A stretch of DNA of 64,000 nt from Virgibacillus_F necropolis_A (lineage in GTDB: Bacteria; Bacillota; Bacilli; Bacillales; Amphibacillaceae). A model generated the notes under the pieces. That model made no database searches. It was not told the DNA's origin and saw only the letters and a program-made list of their open reading frames with translations. The translations under genes were made by a program, and so were the position numbers. Where the stretch lies: positions 186,001 to 250,000 of the forward strand of contig NZ_CP084992.1 in the NCBI RefSeq assembly GCF_044793635.1, given 5' to 3'. This document shows positions 32,680 through 41,931 of the stretch, piece after piece. Positions within the stretch are counted from its first letter, which is position 1. Each line of letters opens with the position of its first letter.

Positions 32680-35388
32680 ATGACACAAAATGCATTTCAA
32701 GCCAAAAAACAATTTGAGTTAAATGGTAAGACGTATAACTACTATCAATTAAAAGCTTTAGAAGAAGCCGGCATTGGTAATATTGCAAGACTACCATTTT
32801 CAATCCGAGTTCTATTAGAATCTATTGTCCGTCAACATGATGGTCATGTCATTAAAGATGAGCATGTAAAAGGATTAACTAAATGGGGAACGAAAGAAGG
32901 CGAAGGGGTAGATGTACCTTTTAAACCTTCACGTGTAATTTTACAAGACTTCACTGGAGTACCTGCTGTTGTAGACCTTGCTTCATTACGTAAAGCAATG
33001 GTAGACATGGGTGGGGAACCTGACAAGATTAACCCTGAGGTACCAGTAGATCTAGTAATTGACCATTCCGTACAAGTAGATCAATACGGTACACCTAATG
33101 CATTACAAGCTAATATGGAATTAGAATTTGAACGCAATGGTGAGCGTTATGAATTTTTAAACTGGGCACAAAAAGCATTTGACAATTATCGCGCTGTTCC
33201 ACCAGCAACTGGAATTGTTCACCAAGTAAACCTTGAGTATATTGCAAATGTAGTTCATCAATTAGAAAATGAGGATGGAAGCTATAATGCATTTCCTGAT
33301 ACATTATTTGGAACAGACTCACACACCACCATGATTAATGGACTAGGTGTACTTGGTTGGGGTGTTGGAGGAATTGAAGCAGAGGCTGGAATGCTAGGTC
33401 AGGCTTCTATTTTACCAGTTCCAGAGGTAATTGGTGTTAAATTTACAGGTAGCTTCCCAAATGGTACTACTGCAACTGATTTAGCTTTGAAAGTAACCCA
33501 AGTTCTTCGCGAAAAAGCAGTAGTTGGAAAATTTGTAGAGTATTTCGGTCCTGGTCTTAAGGACATGCCACTTGCTGACCGTGCTACAATCTCTAACATG
33601 GCACCTGAATATGGTGCTACATGTGGATTTTTCCCAGTTGACGAGGAATCATTAAATTATTTACGATTGACTGGACGTAAAGAAGATCATATAGATTTGG
33701 TTGAAAAATATTGTAAAGAAAACAGCCTATGGTATTCATCAGATCAAGCTGATCCTGAATATACAGAGCTTGTAGAAATCAATTTATCTGAGCTTGAGCC
33801 AAACTTATCTGGTCCAAAGCGCCCACAAGATTTAATTGCACTTTCAGATATGAAAAAAGAATTTAATAAAGCTATTACAGCTCCGGCTGGAAACCAAGGA
33901 TTTGGTTTAAATAAATCAGAGTTTGATAAAGAAGCTACAGTTGAGTATGCTGATGGATCAAAATCTGTTATGAAAACTGGTGCACTTGCTATTGCAGCAA
34001 TTACATCTTGTACGAACACATCTAACCCATATGTAATGTTAGGTGCGGGACTAATTGCTAAAAAAGCCGTGGAAAAAGGACTTACTGTTCCAGATTATGT
34101 TAAAACATCTCTTGCACCAGGATCAAAAGTAGTTACACGCTACTTAGATGATTCCGGATTAACACCATATCTTGATCAATTAGGATTTAACCTCGTTGGC
34201 TATGGTTGTACAACTTGTATCGGTAACTCTGGTCCACTTAAAGAAGAAATTGAAACTGCAATTGCAGATAACGATCTAACTGTTTCTTCCGTGTTATCAG
34301 GTAACCGAAACTTTGAAGGACGAATTCATCCACTTGTAAAAGCTAACTATCTTGCATCACCACCATTGGTTGTTGCATACGCATTAGCTGGTACTGTTGA
34401 TATTGATCTAGTAAAAGAACCATTAGGTAAAGATAGCGCGGGCAATGATATCTACATGAACGATATTTGGCCAACAATGGAAGAAATTAAAGAGCAAGTA
34501 GAACAAACTGTTAAACCAGAAATATTCCGTAAAGAATATGAAAATGTCTTTGCTTCAAACAAGAAGTGGAATGAAATTGAAACAACAGATGAACCATTGT
34601 ATAAATGGAATGATGAATCAACATACATTCAAAATCCTCCATATTTTGAAGGATTGTCAAAAGATGCTGGTTCCGTTAAACCGTTAAACAAGCTTCGTGC
34701 TATTGGTTTATTCGGTGATTCAGTAACGACTGACCACATTTCTCCTGCAGGGGCAATAGCTAAAGATATGCCAGCAGGTAAATATCTACAAGATAAAAAT
34801 GTGTCACCACGTAATTTTAACTCTTATGGGTCACGTCGTGGTAATCATGAAGTAATGATGCGTGGAACGTTTGCAAATATTCGTATTCGTAACTTACTTG
34901 CACCTGGAACTGAAGGCGGCTATACAACTTTCTGGCCGACAGAAGAAGTTATGCCTATCTATGATGCTGCAATGAAGTATCAAGAAGCTGGTACTGGCTT
35001 AATCGTTATGGGTGGTAAAGATTATGGTATGGGTAGCTCACGTGACTGGGCTGCTAAGGGTACTAACCTGCTTGGAATTAAAACTGTAATTGCTGAAAGC
35101 TATGAGCGTATCCATCGTTCAAACTTAGTAATGATGGGTGTATTACCATTACAATTCCAAAAAGGCGAAAGTGCTGATAAATTAGGATTAACTGGTAAAG
35201 AGTCATTTAATGTAGAAATTGACGAATCAGTTAAACCACATGATTTAGTGAAAGTAACTGCTGTGGATGAACAAGGCAAAACTACTGAATTTGAAGTAAT
35301 GGCGCGCTTTGATAGTGATGTGGAAGTTGATTACTATCGTCACGGTGGAATTTTACAAATGGTTCTACGTAATAAAATGGAAGCTTAA
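32680..35388 (+). CDS. acnA: Aconitate hydratase (AcnA/CitB)
   Basis: 902 aa. It interconverts citrate and isocitrate in the TCA cycle, and without its [4Fe-4S] cluster the Bacillus protein also binds mRNA. Cluster cysteines are Cys444 (ITSCTNTSNP), Cys510 and Cys513 (GYGCTTCIGNSG). Other blocks: GTDSHTTMINGLGVLGWGVGG, GDSVTTDHISPAGAI, and SYGSRRGNHEVMMRGTFANIRI. AGGAG lies 9-10 bases before the ATG. The neighbours yneN and yneP are as in B. subtilis. A terminator follows at 35404. Confidence 0.97.
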   Translation: MTQNAFQAKKQFELNGKTYNYYQLKALEEAGIGNIARLPFSIRVLLESIVRQHDGHVIKDEHVKGLTKWGTKEGEGVDVPFKPSRVILQDFTGVPAVVDLASLRKAMVDMGGEPDKINPEVPVDLVIDHSVQVDQYGTPNALQANMELEFERNGERYEFLNWAQKAFDNYRAVPPATGIVHQVNLEYIANVVHQLENEDGSYNAFPDTLFGTDSHTTMINGLGVLGWGVGGIEAEAGMLGQASILPVPEVIGVKFTGSFPNGTTATDLALKVTQVLREKAVVGKFVEYFGPGLKDMPLADRATISNMAPEYGATCGFFPVDEESLNYLRLTGRKEDHIDLVEKYCKENSLWYSSDQADPEYTELVEINLSELEPNLSGPKRPQDLIALSDMKKEFNKAITAPAGNQGFGLNKSEFDKEATVEYADGSKSVMKTGALAIAAITSCTNTSNPYVMLGAGLIAKKAVEKGLTVPDYVKTSLAPGSKVVTRYLDDSGLTPYLDQLGFNLVGYGCTTCIGNSGPLKEEIETAIADNDLTVSSVLSGNRNFEGRIHPLVKANYLASPPLVVAYALAGTVDIDLVKEPLGKDSAGNDIYMNDIWPTMEEIKEQVEQTVKPEIFRKEYENVFASNKKWNEIETTDEPLYKWNDESTYIQNPPYFEGLSKDAGSVKPLNKLRAIGLFGDSVTTDHISPAGAIAKDMPAGKYLQDKNVSPRNFNSYGSRRGNHEVMMRGTFANIRIRNLLAPGTEGGYTTFWPTEEVMPIYDAAMKYQEAGTGLIVMGGKDYGMGSSRDWAAKGTNLLGIKTVIAESYERIHRSNLVMMGVLPLQFQKGESADKLGLTGKESFNVEIDESVKPHDLVKVTAVDEQGKTTEFEVMARFDSDVEVDYYRHGGILQMVLRNKMEA

Positions 35389-35403
35389 ATTATAGTAAAT
35401 GAA

Positions 35404-35441
35404 AAATTCTACACCATAATAAATGGTGTAGAATTTTTTTG
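35404..35441 (+). terminator. Terminator after acnA
   Basis: AAATTCTACACCA pairs with TGGTGTAGAATTT around a 7-base loop, followed by a T-run. Confidence 0.85.
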
Positions 35442-35545
35442 TTGAACGTTACATGAACTTTATTGCTATTTACTTTACATTTAAACTTTTCAACTCTACT
35501 ATTAGTGTTGAGTATATATCTGTTTTTAGATAGAGGAGAGTATGC

Positions 35546-36136
35546 ATGATTAAAAAGGTATTAGCAACTGCAGTATTAATGCTTTTAATAGGTCTTCTAA
35601 TCATAAATGTCACGGATAAATCTAACGATGATGAAGGTGCAAATGTAGTTGATGTAACCGGAAACACAAATGTTGATGGTGTCGCAATCAGTTCACCAGG
35701 AAAGTCTGGATTAGAAGTAGGCAAGCAGGCTCCAGATTTTGAGTTAACAACGTTGTCGGGCAAAACTGTACGGTTATCTGATTTACGAGGGAAAAAGGTA
35801 TTTATAAATTTTTGGGCCACTTGGTGTCCACCATGTAAAAAAGAAATGCCCGAAATGCAAGAATTCTATGAAAAATATTCTGATGAGGTTGAAATTCTTG
35901 CAATAAATGCAACTGGGCAGGAGAACAGTATGAAATCTGTACGAAATTTTATTAATGACTTTAATTATACCTATCCAATATTATTAGATAAAAAATTGAA
36001 AGTTGTTGAAAGTTATATGGCATATGGCCTTCCTACCACATACTTTATTGGTACTGATGGTGTTGTCCAACAACCAAGGAAAGTTGGACCGATGACATAC
36101 GATTTTATGGAAGAAATGTTAAAAAAGTTACAATAG
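35546..36136 (+). CDS. yneN: Membrane-anchored thioredoxin-like protein (YneN/ResA type)
   Basis: 196 aa. An N-terminal membrane anchor (residues 4-22), a linker, then a TlpA/ResA-type thioredoxin domain: LEVGKQAPDFELTTLSGKTVRLSDLRGKKVFINFWATWCPPC with the active Cys94-x-x-Cys97, and cis-Pro in YGLPTTYFI. It probably reduces exported disulfides and receives electrons from CcdA (28500). In B. subtilis yneN likewise follows citB. AGAGGAGAG precedes the start. Confidence 0.9.
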   Translation: MIKKVLATAVLMLLIGLLIINVTDKSNDDEGANVVDVTGNTNVDGVAISSPGKSGLEVGKQAPDFELTTLSGKTVRLSDLRGKKVFINFWATWCPPCKKEMPEMQEFYEKYSDEVEILAINATGQENSMKSVRNFINDFNYTYPILLDKKLKVVESYMAYGLPTTYFIGTDGVVQQPRKVGPMTYDFMEEMLKKLQ

Positions 36137-36190
36137 GTATATAAATTTTCAATTATTTGGGAATACTTCTTTAAAAAGGAGTGGATTTCT

Positions 36191-36331
36191 ATTTCTTTAA
36201 AAAGAAGGCTTTCCTATAATGAGTTAGTAAATGAAAATCGAAAGGAAATTATGGAAGACGAGTCAGTTCTGGAAAAAATCGAGTCAAAGTTTGAACTGAA
36301 ATACCAGCAATTACATGATAAAGAAGGTTGA
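36191..36331 (+). CDS. FbpB-like small basic protein with apparent ATT start
   Basis: A 46-aa reading frame: SLKRRLSYNELVNENRKEIMEDESVLEKIESKFELKYQ.., similar in layout to the Fur-regulated FbpB family (basic head, ELV..N..EI..D...L..IE..). The only Shine-Dalgarno (AAAGGAG, 36175-36181) is 9 bases before ATT at 36191, and no ATG/GTG/TTG exists in frame near the start. Either ATT is used as initiator or the gene has lost its start. FbpB-type proteins help small RNA FsrA in iron sparing. Family assignment is moderate. Confidence 0.55.
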   Translation: MSLKRRLSYNELVNENRKEIMEDESVLEKIESKFELKYQQLHDKEG

Positions 36332-36332
36332 T

Positions 36333-36363
36333 TAAAAAGCATTTCCATCGGAAATGCTTTTTA
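36333..36363 (+). terminator. Terminator after the FbpB-like gene
   Basis: AAAAAGCATTTCC pairs with GGAAATGCTTTTT around a 3-base loop, right after the stop codon. The presence of a dedicated terminator supports the small gene. Confidence 0.85.
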
Positions 36364-36440
36364 AATTCATTTATTTTATGAAAATTAGATGGTTATGCTA
36401 AACTGTAAATGGTACAGATTGGTAGTAGGGGGAATAAATT

Positions 36441-36863
36441 TTGAGTATTGTAAAAACAGATATAGACGTAAGGTATCAGGAAACGGATCAAATGGGAGTT
36501 GTATACCATGCAAATTATTTAGTATGGTTTGAAATTGGTCGTACTAAATTTATCGAGTCTTTAGGATTTAACTATGCTGAGATGGAAAAGAGTAATGTTG
36601 TATCACCTGTTGTGGATGCACAGATTTCGTTTAAAAAACCAATTCGGTATGGTGAAATGGCAACAGTCGAAACATGGCTTGATCAATATGATGGCTTAAG
36701 AACGGTATATGGGTATCGAATATTAAATGGAGAAAACAACATCGCTATAACTGGAACTACAAAGCATGTCATTGTAAAAAAAGACAATTTCCGCCCATTA
36801 TCACTGAAACGTGCATTTCCAGATTGGCACAATGCATATAAAAAGGTAATTGAAGGTGAATAG
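36441..36863 (+). CDS. yneP: YneP, YbgC-type acyl-CoA thioesterase
   Basis: 140 aa hotdog-fold thioesterase. The catalytic region is VRYQETDQMGVVYHANYLVWFEIGRTKFIE, with the Asp in the QETDQMG motif typical of the YbgC/FadM family. The substrate is likely a short or medium acyl-CoA. The start is TTG at 36441 with TAGGGGGAAT before it. It is 2 bases before yneQ (one transcript), as in B. subtilis. Confidence 0.92.
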   Translation: MSIVKTDIDVRYQETDQMGVVYHANYLVWFEIGRTKFIESLGFNYAEMEKSNVVSPVVDAQISFKKPIRYGEMATVETWLDQYDGLRTVYGYRILNGENNIAITGTTKHVIVKKDNFRPLSLKRAFPDWHNAYKKVIEGE

Positions 36864-36865
36864 GA

Positions 36866-37165
36866 ATGGCTTTTGGGCTTAAACGTGAAGAATTGAACCA
36901 ATGGAAAAGCAATGTGAAAAGTGGAGAAATCTCTTTTTTAACCCATTACTGGCAGGATAAGCGATTCCCAGGTTGCTACACAGTTACAAAAGTAGGGTGT
37001 AGTGACTTAGATAAGTTAATTGAGTGGGGAAAAGTGTATCAATTACAATCAAATTGGATTCATTTAGATAAAGACTTCCCGCATTTTGATCTATTTGGAG
37101 AAAAACAAAAAGAAATATTATTCAAGGAAAATCAATTGGAGCAACTAGAAAAATTCAGCCTATGA
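36866..37165 (+). CDS. yneQ: YneQ-like protein, unknown function
   Basis: 99 aa soluble protein: LKREELNQWKSNVKSGEISFLTHYWQDKRFPGCYTVTKVGCSDLDKLIEWGKVYQL. It matches B. subtilis YneQ by position and pattern; no biochemical role known. It follows yneP with a 2-base gap. The terminator at 37166 serves this gene and the convergent yidD. Confidence 0.85.
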   Translation: MAFGLKREELNQWKSNVKSGEISFLTHYWQDKRFPGCYTVTKVGCSDLDKLIEWGKVYQLQSNWIHLDKDFPHFDLFGEKQKEILFKENQLEQLEKFSL

Positions 37166-37199
37166 AAAAGGCAGTTCACATTGAACTGCCTTTACTTTT
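37166..37199. terminator. Bidirectional terminator between yneQ and yidD
   Basis: AAAGGCAGTTCA pairs with TGAACTGCCTTT around CAT; A-runs before and T-runs after. It overlaps the last codons of the minus-strand yidD gene. Confidence 0.8.
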
Positions 37200-37421
37200 T
37201 TTTTCTCTTTTTTCAGGAACTAAATCTACACCACCGGCATGGAAGGGGTGACACTTTAATATACGCTTAATTGTTAAGTAACCACCTTTAATTGCTCCAA
37301 ATCGTTTAACAGACTCTAATCCATATTCGGAACAAGTAGGGTAAAATCTACATGTAGGTGGTTTAATGGGACTAATTACTTTTCGATAAAATTGAATGAG
37401 CGTAATAAAAATTAACTTCAT
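37176..37421 (-). CDS. yidD: YidD, membrane protein insertion efficiency factor
   Basis: 81 aa. The family pattern is complete: LIQFYRKVISPIKPPTCRFYPTCSEYGLESVKRFGAIKGGYLTIKRILKCHPFHAGGVDLVP, with the three conserved Cys and an amphipathic N-terminus. It helps YidC/SpoIIIJ-dependent membrane insertion. It is 14 bases downstream of folE2 on the same strand. In many bacteria yidD sits by rnpA-yidC; here it is away from that locus. Confidence 0.94.
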   Translation of the reverse strand: MKLIFITLIQFYRKVISPIKPPTCRFYPTCSEYGLESVKRFGAIKGGYLTIKRILKCHPFHAGGVDLVPEKREKKSKGSSM

Positions 37422-37435
37422 AATGTTCGATCCCT

Positions 37436-38371
37436 CTACTGTGAGATATAATCCACCTTATCTATCGTAACAGATGCAACAGCATCATGCATGTGAATGG
37501 ATTCTTCATTACGACATGCTACTTTAAACTTGGTTACAAAAGGCATTTCAAATAAATCAGCAGCCACAAGTCTTACCATATCCTCAACAAATCTAGGATT
37601 TTCATACGCTTGTTCAGTAATTATTTTTTCATCTGTTCGTTTTAATACTGGATGTAACCGTGCGCTTGCATTACTCTCTGCTGCCTCTAACAGCATCTCT
37701 TTCCAATCTATTAGATCTTCGTTAAAATCATCTACAATTGTAATATCCATGGAAACAGAACCACGCTGGTTATGTGCACTATATTCACTAATTTCTTTAG
37801 AACAAGGACATAATGTTGTGATTAATGCTGAAAGTGATGCACGAATAGAGAAGCCTTTATTGATATCATAGGTAACTGTTAGGCTTACATTTACATGATT
37901 CATTCCTGGTATATTTGACTGTGGACCAGTACGTTCATAAAACCAAGGGAATGCAAGTTGAACCTCCGCATCATCCTGTTTAAGGCGTGACGCAAGCTCT
38001 TTTGTAAATACTTTAAGTGTGGATAAATTAGCAACAAACCCGTTTTGATGATAGGCACTCAATTGTTCCATAAAACGACTCATGTTCGTTCCTTTACTAG
38101 TCTTTTTAATAGACGAGGTAAATGTAAAGGTTCCTATAGTCGATTGTGTTAAAGGTGTAATATTGCTCTCAACAGTTATCGGATGTTTTACATTAGCAAT
38201 ACCTACTTGATCTAAGTCAAATAAAAAATCCTTTTTTGTATTTTGTAAATCAACCATGTTCTCTTTTTCCACTGGTTTTGTTCTTGGACCCGGGGATACA
38301 GAACCAAATAGTTGATGTCGTTTATCTTTGTTTGGTAAGTTTACGTTAAGGGATGTTTGTGTATTATTCAT
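37436..38371 (-). CDS. folE2: GTP cyclohydrolase FolE2 (type IB)
   Basis: 311 aa. It converts GTP to dihydroneopterin triphosphate, the first step of folate synthesis, using a metal other than zinc as need be. The catalytic-Cys block CPCSKEISEYSAHNQRG and HVNVSLTVTYD are present, with SFTSSIKKTSKGTNMSRFMEQL near the middle. ATG 38371 follows AGGAAAGGGG; the open frame to 38419 is not needed. In other bacteria folE2 is often Zur-regulated, but I see no clear Zur box in the 120 bases upstream. Confidence 0.93.
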   Translation of the reverse strand: MNNTQTSLNVNLPNKDKRHQLFGSVSPGPRTKPVEKENMVDLQNTKKDFLFDLDQVGIANVKHPITVESNITPLTQSTIGTFTFTSSIKKTSKGTNMSRFMEQLSAYHQNGFVANLSTLKVFTKELASRLKQDDAEVQLAFPWFYERTGPQSNIPGMNHVNVSLTVTYDINKGFSIRASLSALITTLCPCSKEISEYSAHNQRGSVSMDITIVDDFNEDLIDWKEMLLEAAESNASARLHPVLKRTDEKIITEQAYENPRFVEDMVRLVAADLFEMPFVTKFKVACRNEESIHMHDAVASVTIDKVDYISQ

Positions 38372-38493
38372 GACAGTGTCCCCTTTCCTGCTAAGATTAG
38401 TAGTTAAAATTATACGCAATTATATATTTTTATTCAATATTTTGGTTCGTTAGATTACATTGATAAACGAAACGTCGCTTGTGCTTTTTGAGC

Positions 38494-39078
38494 TTACATC
38501 CAAGTAATTTTAGGTTCTGTACCATTTCGAATCCGCTTTATATTGTCTTTATGTCGATAGGATACGAAAATAGCTAATACACAGGATACGATAATTAATC
38601 CAATATCTTCTTGTAATAAAACTGCAGCAACCACTGTTACTATACCAGTTATGATTGATGATAAGGAAACATATTTAGAAATATATAAGGTCAGTAAAAA
38701 AGCAATTACTATACTTAAAAATAAAAATGGACTAACACCTAAAATAATTCCACCAGATGTTGCTACCGCTTTGCCTCCTTTAAATTTAGCGAAAAGTGGA
38801 TATGTATGGCCAACAACAGCAAAGAGACCGATTACTAATCGATAAATATCTACATCAACCAGTAGTGGGATTAGCGTTGCGATTGTTCCTTTTAAAATAT
38901 CTGTTAATGTTACAATTATACCTGCCTTTATACCTAGTACACGGAATGTATTTGTAGCACCTAAATTTCCACTTCCGTGTTCACGTATATCAATCTTAAA
39001 TCCAACTTTACCAACGATAAGCGCAGATGGAATTGATCCTAATAGATATGCAATGATTGCAAATAAAACGTATTCCAT
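38494..39078 (-). CDS. plsY: Glycerol-3-phosphate acyltransferase PlsY
   Basis: 194 aa, five membrane helices. It acylates glycerol 3-phosphate with acyl-phosphate in phospholipid synthesis. Motif 1 GSIPSALIVGKV..IDIREHGSGNLGATNTFRVLG, motif 2 GHTYPLFAKFKGGKAVATSGG, and motif 3 SYRHKDNIKRIRNGTE are all visible. In B. subtilis (yneS) it also lies between yneR/Q and yneT-parE. AGAAAGAAGGAC precedes the start. Confidence 0.96.
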   Translation of the reverse strand: MEYVLFAIIAYLLGSIPSALIVGKVGFKIDIREHGSGNLGATNTFRVLGIKAGIIVTLTDILKGTIATLIPLLVDVDIYRLVIGLFAVVGHTYPLFAKFKGGKAVATSGGIILGVSPFLFLSIVIAFLLTLYISKYVSLSSIITGIVTVVAAVLLQEDIGLIIVSCVLAIFVSYRHKDNIKRIRNGTEPKITWM

Positions 39079-39325
39079 GTACTGTCCTTCTTTCTATTAT
39101 AATCTCATAATAATAAACTTATCTTTATTTTATCATGAAGTTATAGGCGAAAGAACCTAAAAAAACGATATATACCCTTTAATTTCTGGAAGGGATTTGA
39201 ATTAACGTTTCTAAAATAGTGATTAGGGGTAAATACCTACGTGATTTTTATTATTCTACTTTACTTAGAAATAGATGTAGCCACCCGTGACTAAACGGGA
39301 ATAAATTAACAAAAGGACGAGATAC

Positions 39326-40390
39326 ATGATCGAATTTAAGAATGTTCGAAAGGTATATCCTGACGGTACCGAAGCATTAAAGGACTTTTCTTTAAAAGTG
39401 GAAAACGGGGAACTTATGACTCTGATTGGACCTAGTGGTTGTGGGAAAACAACTACAATGAAAATGATTAATCGTTTAATAGAACCTACATCAGGATCTA
39501 TATACATAAATGACAAAGAAATTAGCGATTACAATATTCATGAATTACGCTGGAATATTGGATATGTTTTACAAGACATAGCGCTCTTTCCGCATATGTC
39601 AATTGCAGAAAATATTGCAGTAGTACCTGAAATGAAAAAGTGGAGGAGGAAAAAAATCCGTGATCGAGGGATCGAATTATTGGAAATGGTCGGGCTCGAT
39701 CCATCAACCTATCAACGAAGGATGCCAAGCGAACTGTCGGGGGGTCAACAACAACGTATTGGTGTAATACGAGCGCTCGCGGCTGATCCAGATATTATTC
39801 TGATGGATGAACCTTTTAGTGCGTTAGATCCGATTAGTCGAGAACAGCTGCAAAAAGACATTCGAGTACTCCAAAAGGAAATCAAAAAAACGATTGTTTT
39901 TGTAACACATGATATGGATGAGGCAATGGCAATAGGGGATAAAGTATGTTTAATGAAGGAAGGGCAGGTTGTTCAAGTCGACACGCCACAACAATTAATA
40001 TTGAATCCAAAAACACAGTTTGTACGCGACTTTATTGGCGAAAGAAAATCTCCATGGCAAACTGCGGTTGATGTTATTGCGGATCAATCACAATCACATG
40101 TCATATTCCTGTCCGATTATGAACAAGGATTATACAATCAATCTGGAATGTATGCCATAAAAGACGAGCACAACATGTATGTGGGTGCCGTGAATGACGG
40201 AAATAAAGTTGACATAAAAACAATAGATAATGATATACCTTTATTTCAAGCAACAGAAGTCATTCAATCCGATGAACAAGTTATTCTACCAGTATTAAAA
40301 GAGCAGAAACTAGTAGGTATATTAACAAATAAGGACATAATTGCATTTTTAAGGAGTAAAACCAAAGTGGAAAACGGGGTGGTTCAGTAA
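39326..40390 (+). CDS. opuFA: Osmoprotectant ABC transporter ATPase (OpuFA-like)
   Basis: 354 aa ATPase of a glycine betaine/choline-type importer. Walker A GPSGCGKT (about residues 36-43), LSGGQQQR signature, Walker B IILMDEPFSALDP, and the switch His in VTHDMDEA. The C-terminus has CBS-like repeats (VIQSDEQVILPVLKEQKLVGILTNKDIIAFL) that in relatives sense ionic strength or c-di-AMP. The stop overlaps the ATG of the next gene by one base. Together they form a two-gene importer like OpuF of Bacillus infantis. Confidence 0.9.
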   Translation: MIEFKNVRKVYPDGTEALKDFSLKVENGELMTLIGPSGCGKTTTMKMINRLIEPTSGSIYINDKEISDYNIHELRWNIGYVLQDIALFPHMSIAENIAVVPEMKKWRRKKIRDRGIELLEMVGLDPSTYQRRMPSELSGGQQQRIGVIRALAADPDIILMDEPFSALDPISREQLQKDIRVLQKEIKKTIVFVTHDMDEAMAIGDKVCLMKEGQVVQVDTPQQLILNPKTQFVRDFIGERKSPWQTAVDVIADQSQSHVIFLSDYEQGLYNQSGMYAIKDEHNMYVGAVNDGNKVDIKTIDNDIPLFQATEVIQSDEQVILPVLKEQKLVGILTNKDIIAFLRSKTKVENGVVQ

Positions 40391-41913
40391 TGAATGAATT
40401 CATCGATGTTTTCCAGAAAAGACAGGACGTTTTGCTTGAAACGATATGGGAACATTTGCAGATTTCCTTAATCGCATTGATTATCGCGATTATTATTGCA
40501 GTTCCGTTGGGCTTATTATTGACACGATACACAAAAGTTGCTGAGCCAATTATTGGCGTTACAGCAGTCTTGCAAACCATACCGAGTCTTGCGGTATTGG
40601 CGTTTCTAATTCCGTTTTTCGGTATCGGAACTACTCCAGCAATTATTGCGTTAACGGCTTATGGCTTGCTACCTATTTTGCGAAACACATATACAGGAAT
40701 TAAGGAAGTAAATCCTTCGTTAAAAGAAGCTGCTACTGGTATGGGAATGAATTCATTTAAACGTCTTACAAAAGTAGAACTTCCAATTGCAATGCCTGTT
40801 ATTATGGCGGGTATCCGAACATCTATGGTTTTAATTGTTGGAACGACGACAATTGCCGCTTTAATTGGAGCTGGTGGATTAGGTGAATTGATATTACTTG
40901 GAATAGACAGAGGTGCTGATATTAATCTAATTTTATTAGGCGCTATTCCGGCTGCATTATTAGCAATTATGTTGGATATTATTCTTCGTGGCTTTGAATT
41001 TATATCAAAACGGTCAGGATTTAAATCCTTTGTTGCAATGTTGATTATCGCTGTTTTAGTTGTTGCAACCCCATTCATGTTCAATGACGGTAAAAAAGCT
41101 GATATAGTTATTGGTGCAAAACTGGGATCTGAACCAGCAATTTTAATTAACATGTACAAATTATTAATAGAAGACGCGACTGATCTAGATGTGGAATTAA
41201 AAGCAGGTTTAGGAAAGACTGCATTTGTATTCTCTGCACTTCAGGAAGGAAGTATTGATATATATCCTGAATTTACGGGAACTGCAATCGTAACGCATTT
41301 AGGTGAAAAAGCTCAGAGTAATGACCCTAAGAAAGTATATCAACAAGCAAAAAATGGCATGAATGAAAAATATGATATGGCATTTTTAGAACCAATGAAA
41401 TTCAACAACACATATGCTGTAACAACAACAAAAGAATTAGCCGAAAAATATGATCTTGAATCGATTGGAGACTTGAATAAAGTCGAGGATCAATTCACAG
41501 CCGGATTTACATTAGAATTCAAAGATCGATATGATGGTTATGTTGGAATGCAGGAAGTGTACAATCTAAATTTTGCTAATGTCGTAACCATGGAGCCAGG
41601 TATTCGCCAAGAAGCGCTATCAAATGGAGAAGTGGATGTTATAGATGCTTATGCAACAGACAGTTATATGGTCAAATTTGACTTAGTAGTGTTGGATGAT
41701 CCAAAAAATTTATTCCCGCCATATCAGGGTGCTCCACTTCTAAGACAGGAAACATTAATGAAGTATCCTGAGTTAGAAGAAATATTAAATCAACTTGGTG
41801 GCAAAATAACAGATAATCAGATGCGTCAGATGAACTATCAAGTTGATTATGAACGTAAGTCCCCAGAATCAATAGCAAGAAACTATTTGACTGAGCAGGG
41901 ACTACTTGATTAA
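40390..41913 (+). CDS. opuFB: Osmoprotectant transporter permease fused to substrate-binding protein (OpuFB-like)
   Basis: 507 aa. Residues 1-205 are the BPD-type permease (six helices; EAA loop in LKEAATGMGMNSFKRLTKVELPIAMPVIMAGIRTS). A further helix (about 214-232) leads to an OpuAC-like binding domain (about 238-505: IVIGAKLGSEPAILINMYKLLIED, GLGKTAFVFSALQEGSIDIYPEFTGTA). Permease-binding-protein fusions of this kind define OpuF and related systems. The ligand is probably glycine betaine or another compatible solute. Confidence 0.9.
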   Translation: MNEFIDVFQKRQDVLLETIWEHLQISLIALIIAIIIAVPLGLLLTRYTKVAEPIIGVTAVLQTIPSLAVLAFLIPFFGIGTTPAIIALTAYGLLPILRNTYTGIKEVNPSLKEAATGMGMNSFKRLTKVELPIAMPVIMAGIRTSMVLIVGTTTIAALIGAGGLGELILLGIDRGADINLILLGAIPAALLAIMLDIILRGFEFISKRSGFKSFVAMLIIAVLVVATPFMFNDGKKADIVIGAKLGSEPAILINMYKLLIEDATDLDVELKAGLGKTAFVFSALQEGSIDIYPEFTGTAIVTHLGEKAQSNDPKKVYQQAKNGMNEKYDMAFLEPMKFNNTYAVTTTKELAEKYDLESIGDLNKVEDQFTAGFTLEFKDRYDGYVGMQEVYNLNFANVVTMEPGIRQEALSNGEVDVIDAYATDSYMVKFDLVVLDDPKNLFPPYQGAPLLRQETLMKYPELEEILNQLGGKITDNQMRQMNYQVDYERKSPESIARNYLTEQGLLD

Positions 41914-41931
41914 ATAAAAGGAGTGTTCAAA

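Noticed and set aside
38420..38493. Zur box upstream of folE2
   Set aside because: No TAAATCGTAAT-like palindrome could be found by eye in the upstream region, so no metal-control claim is made.
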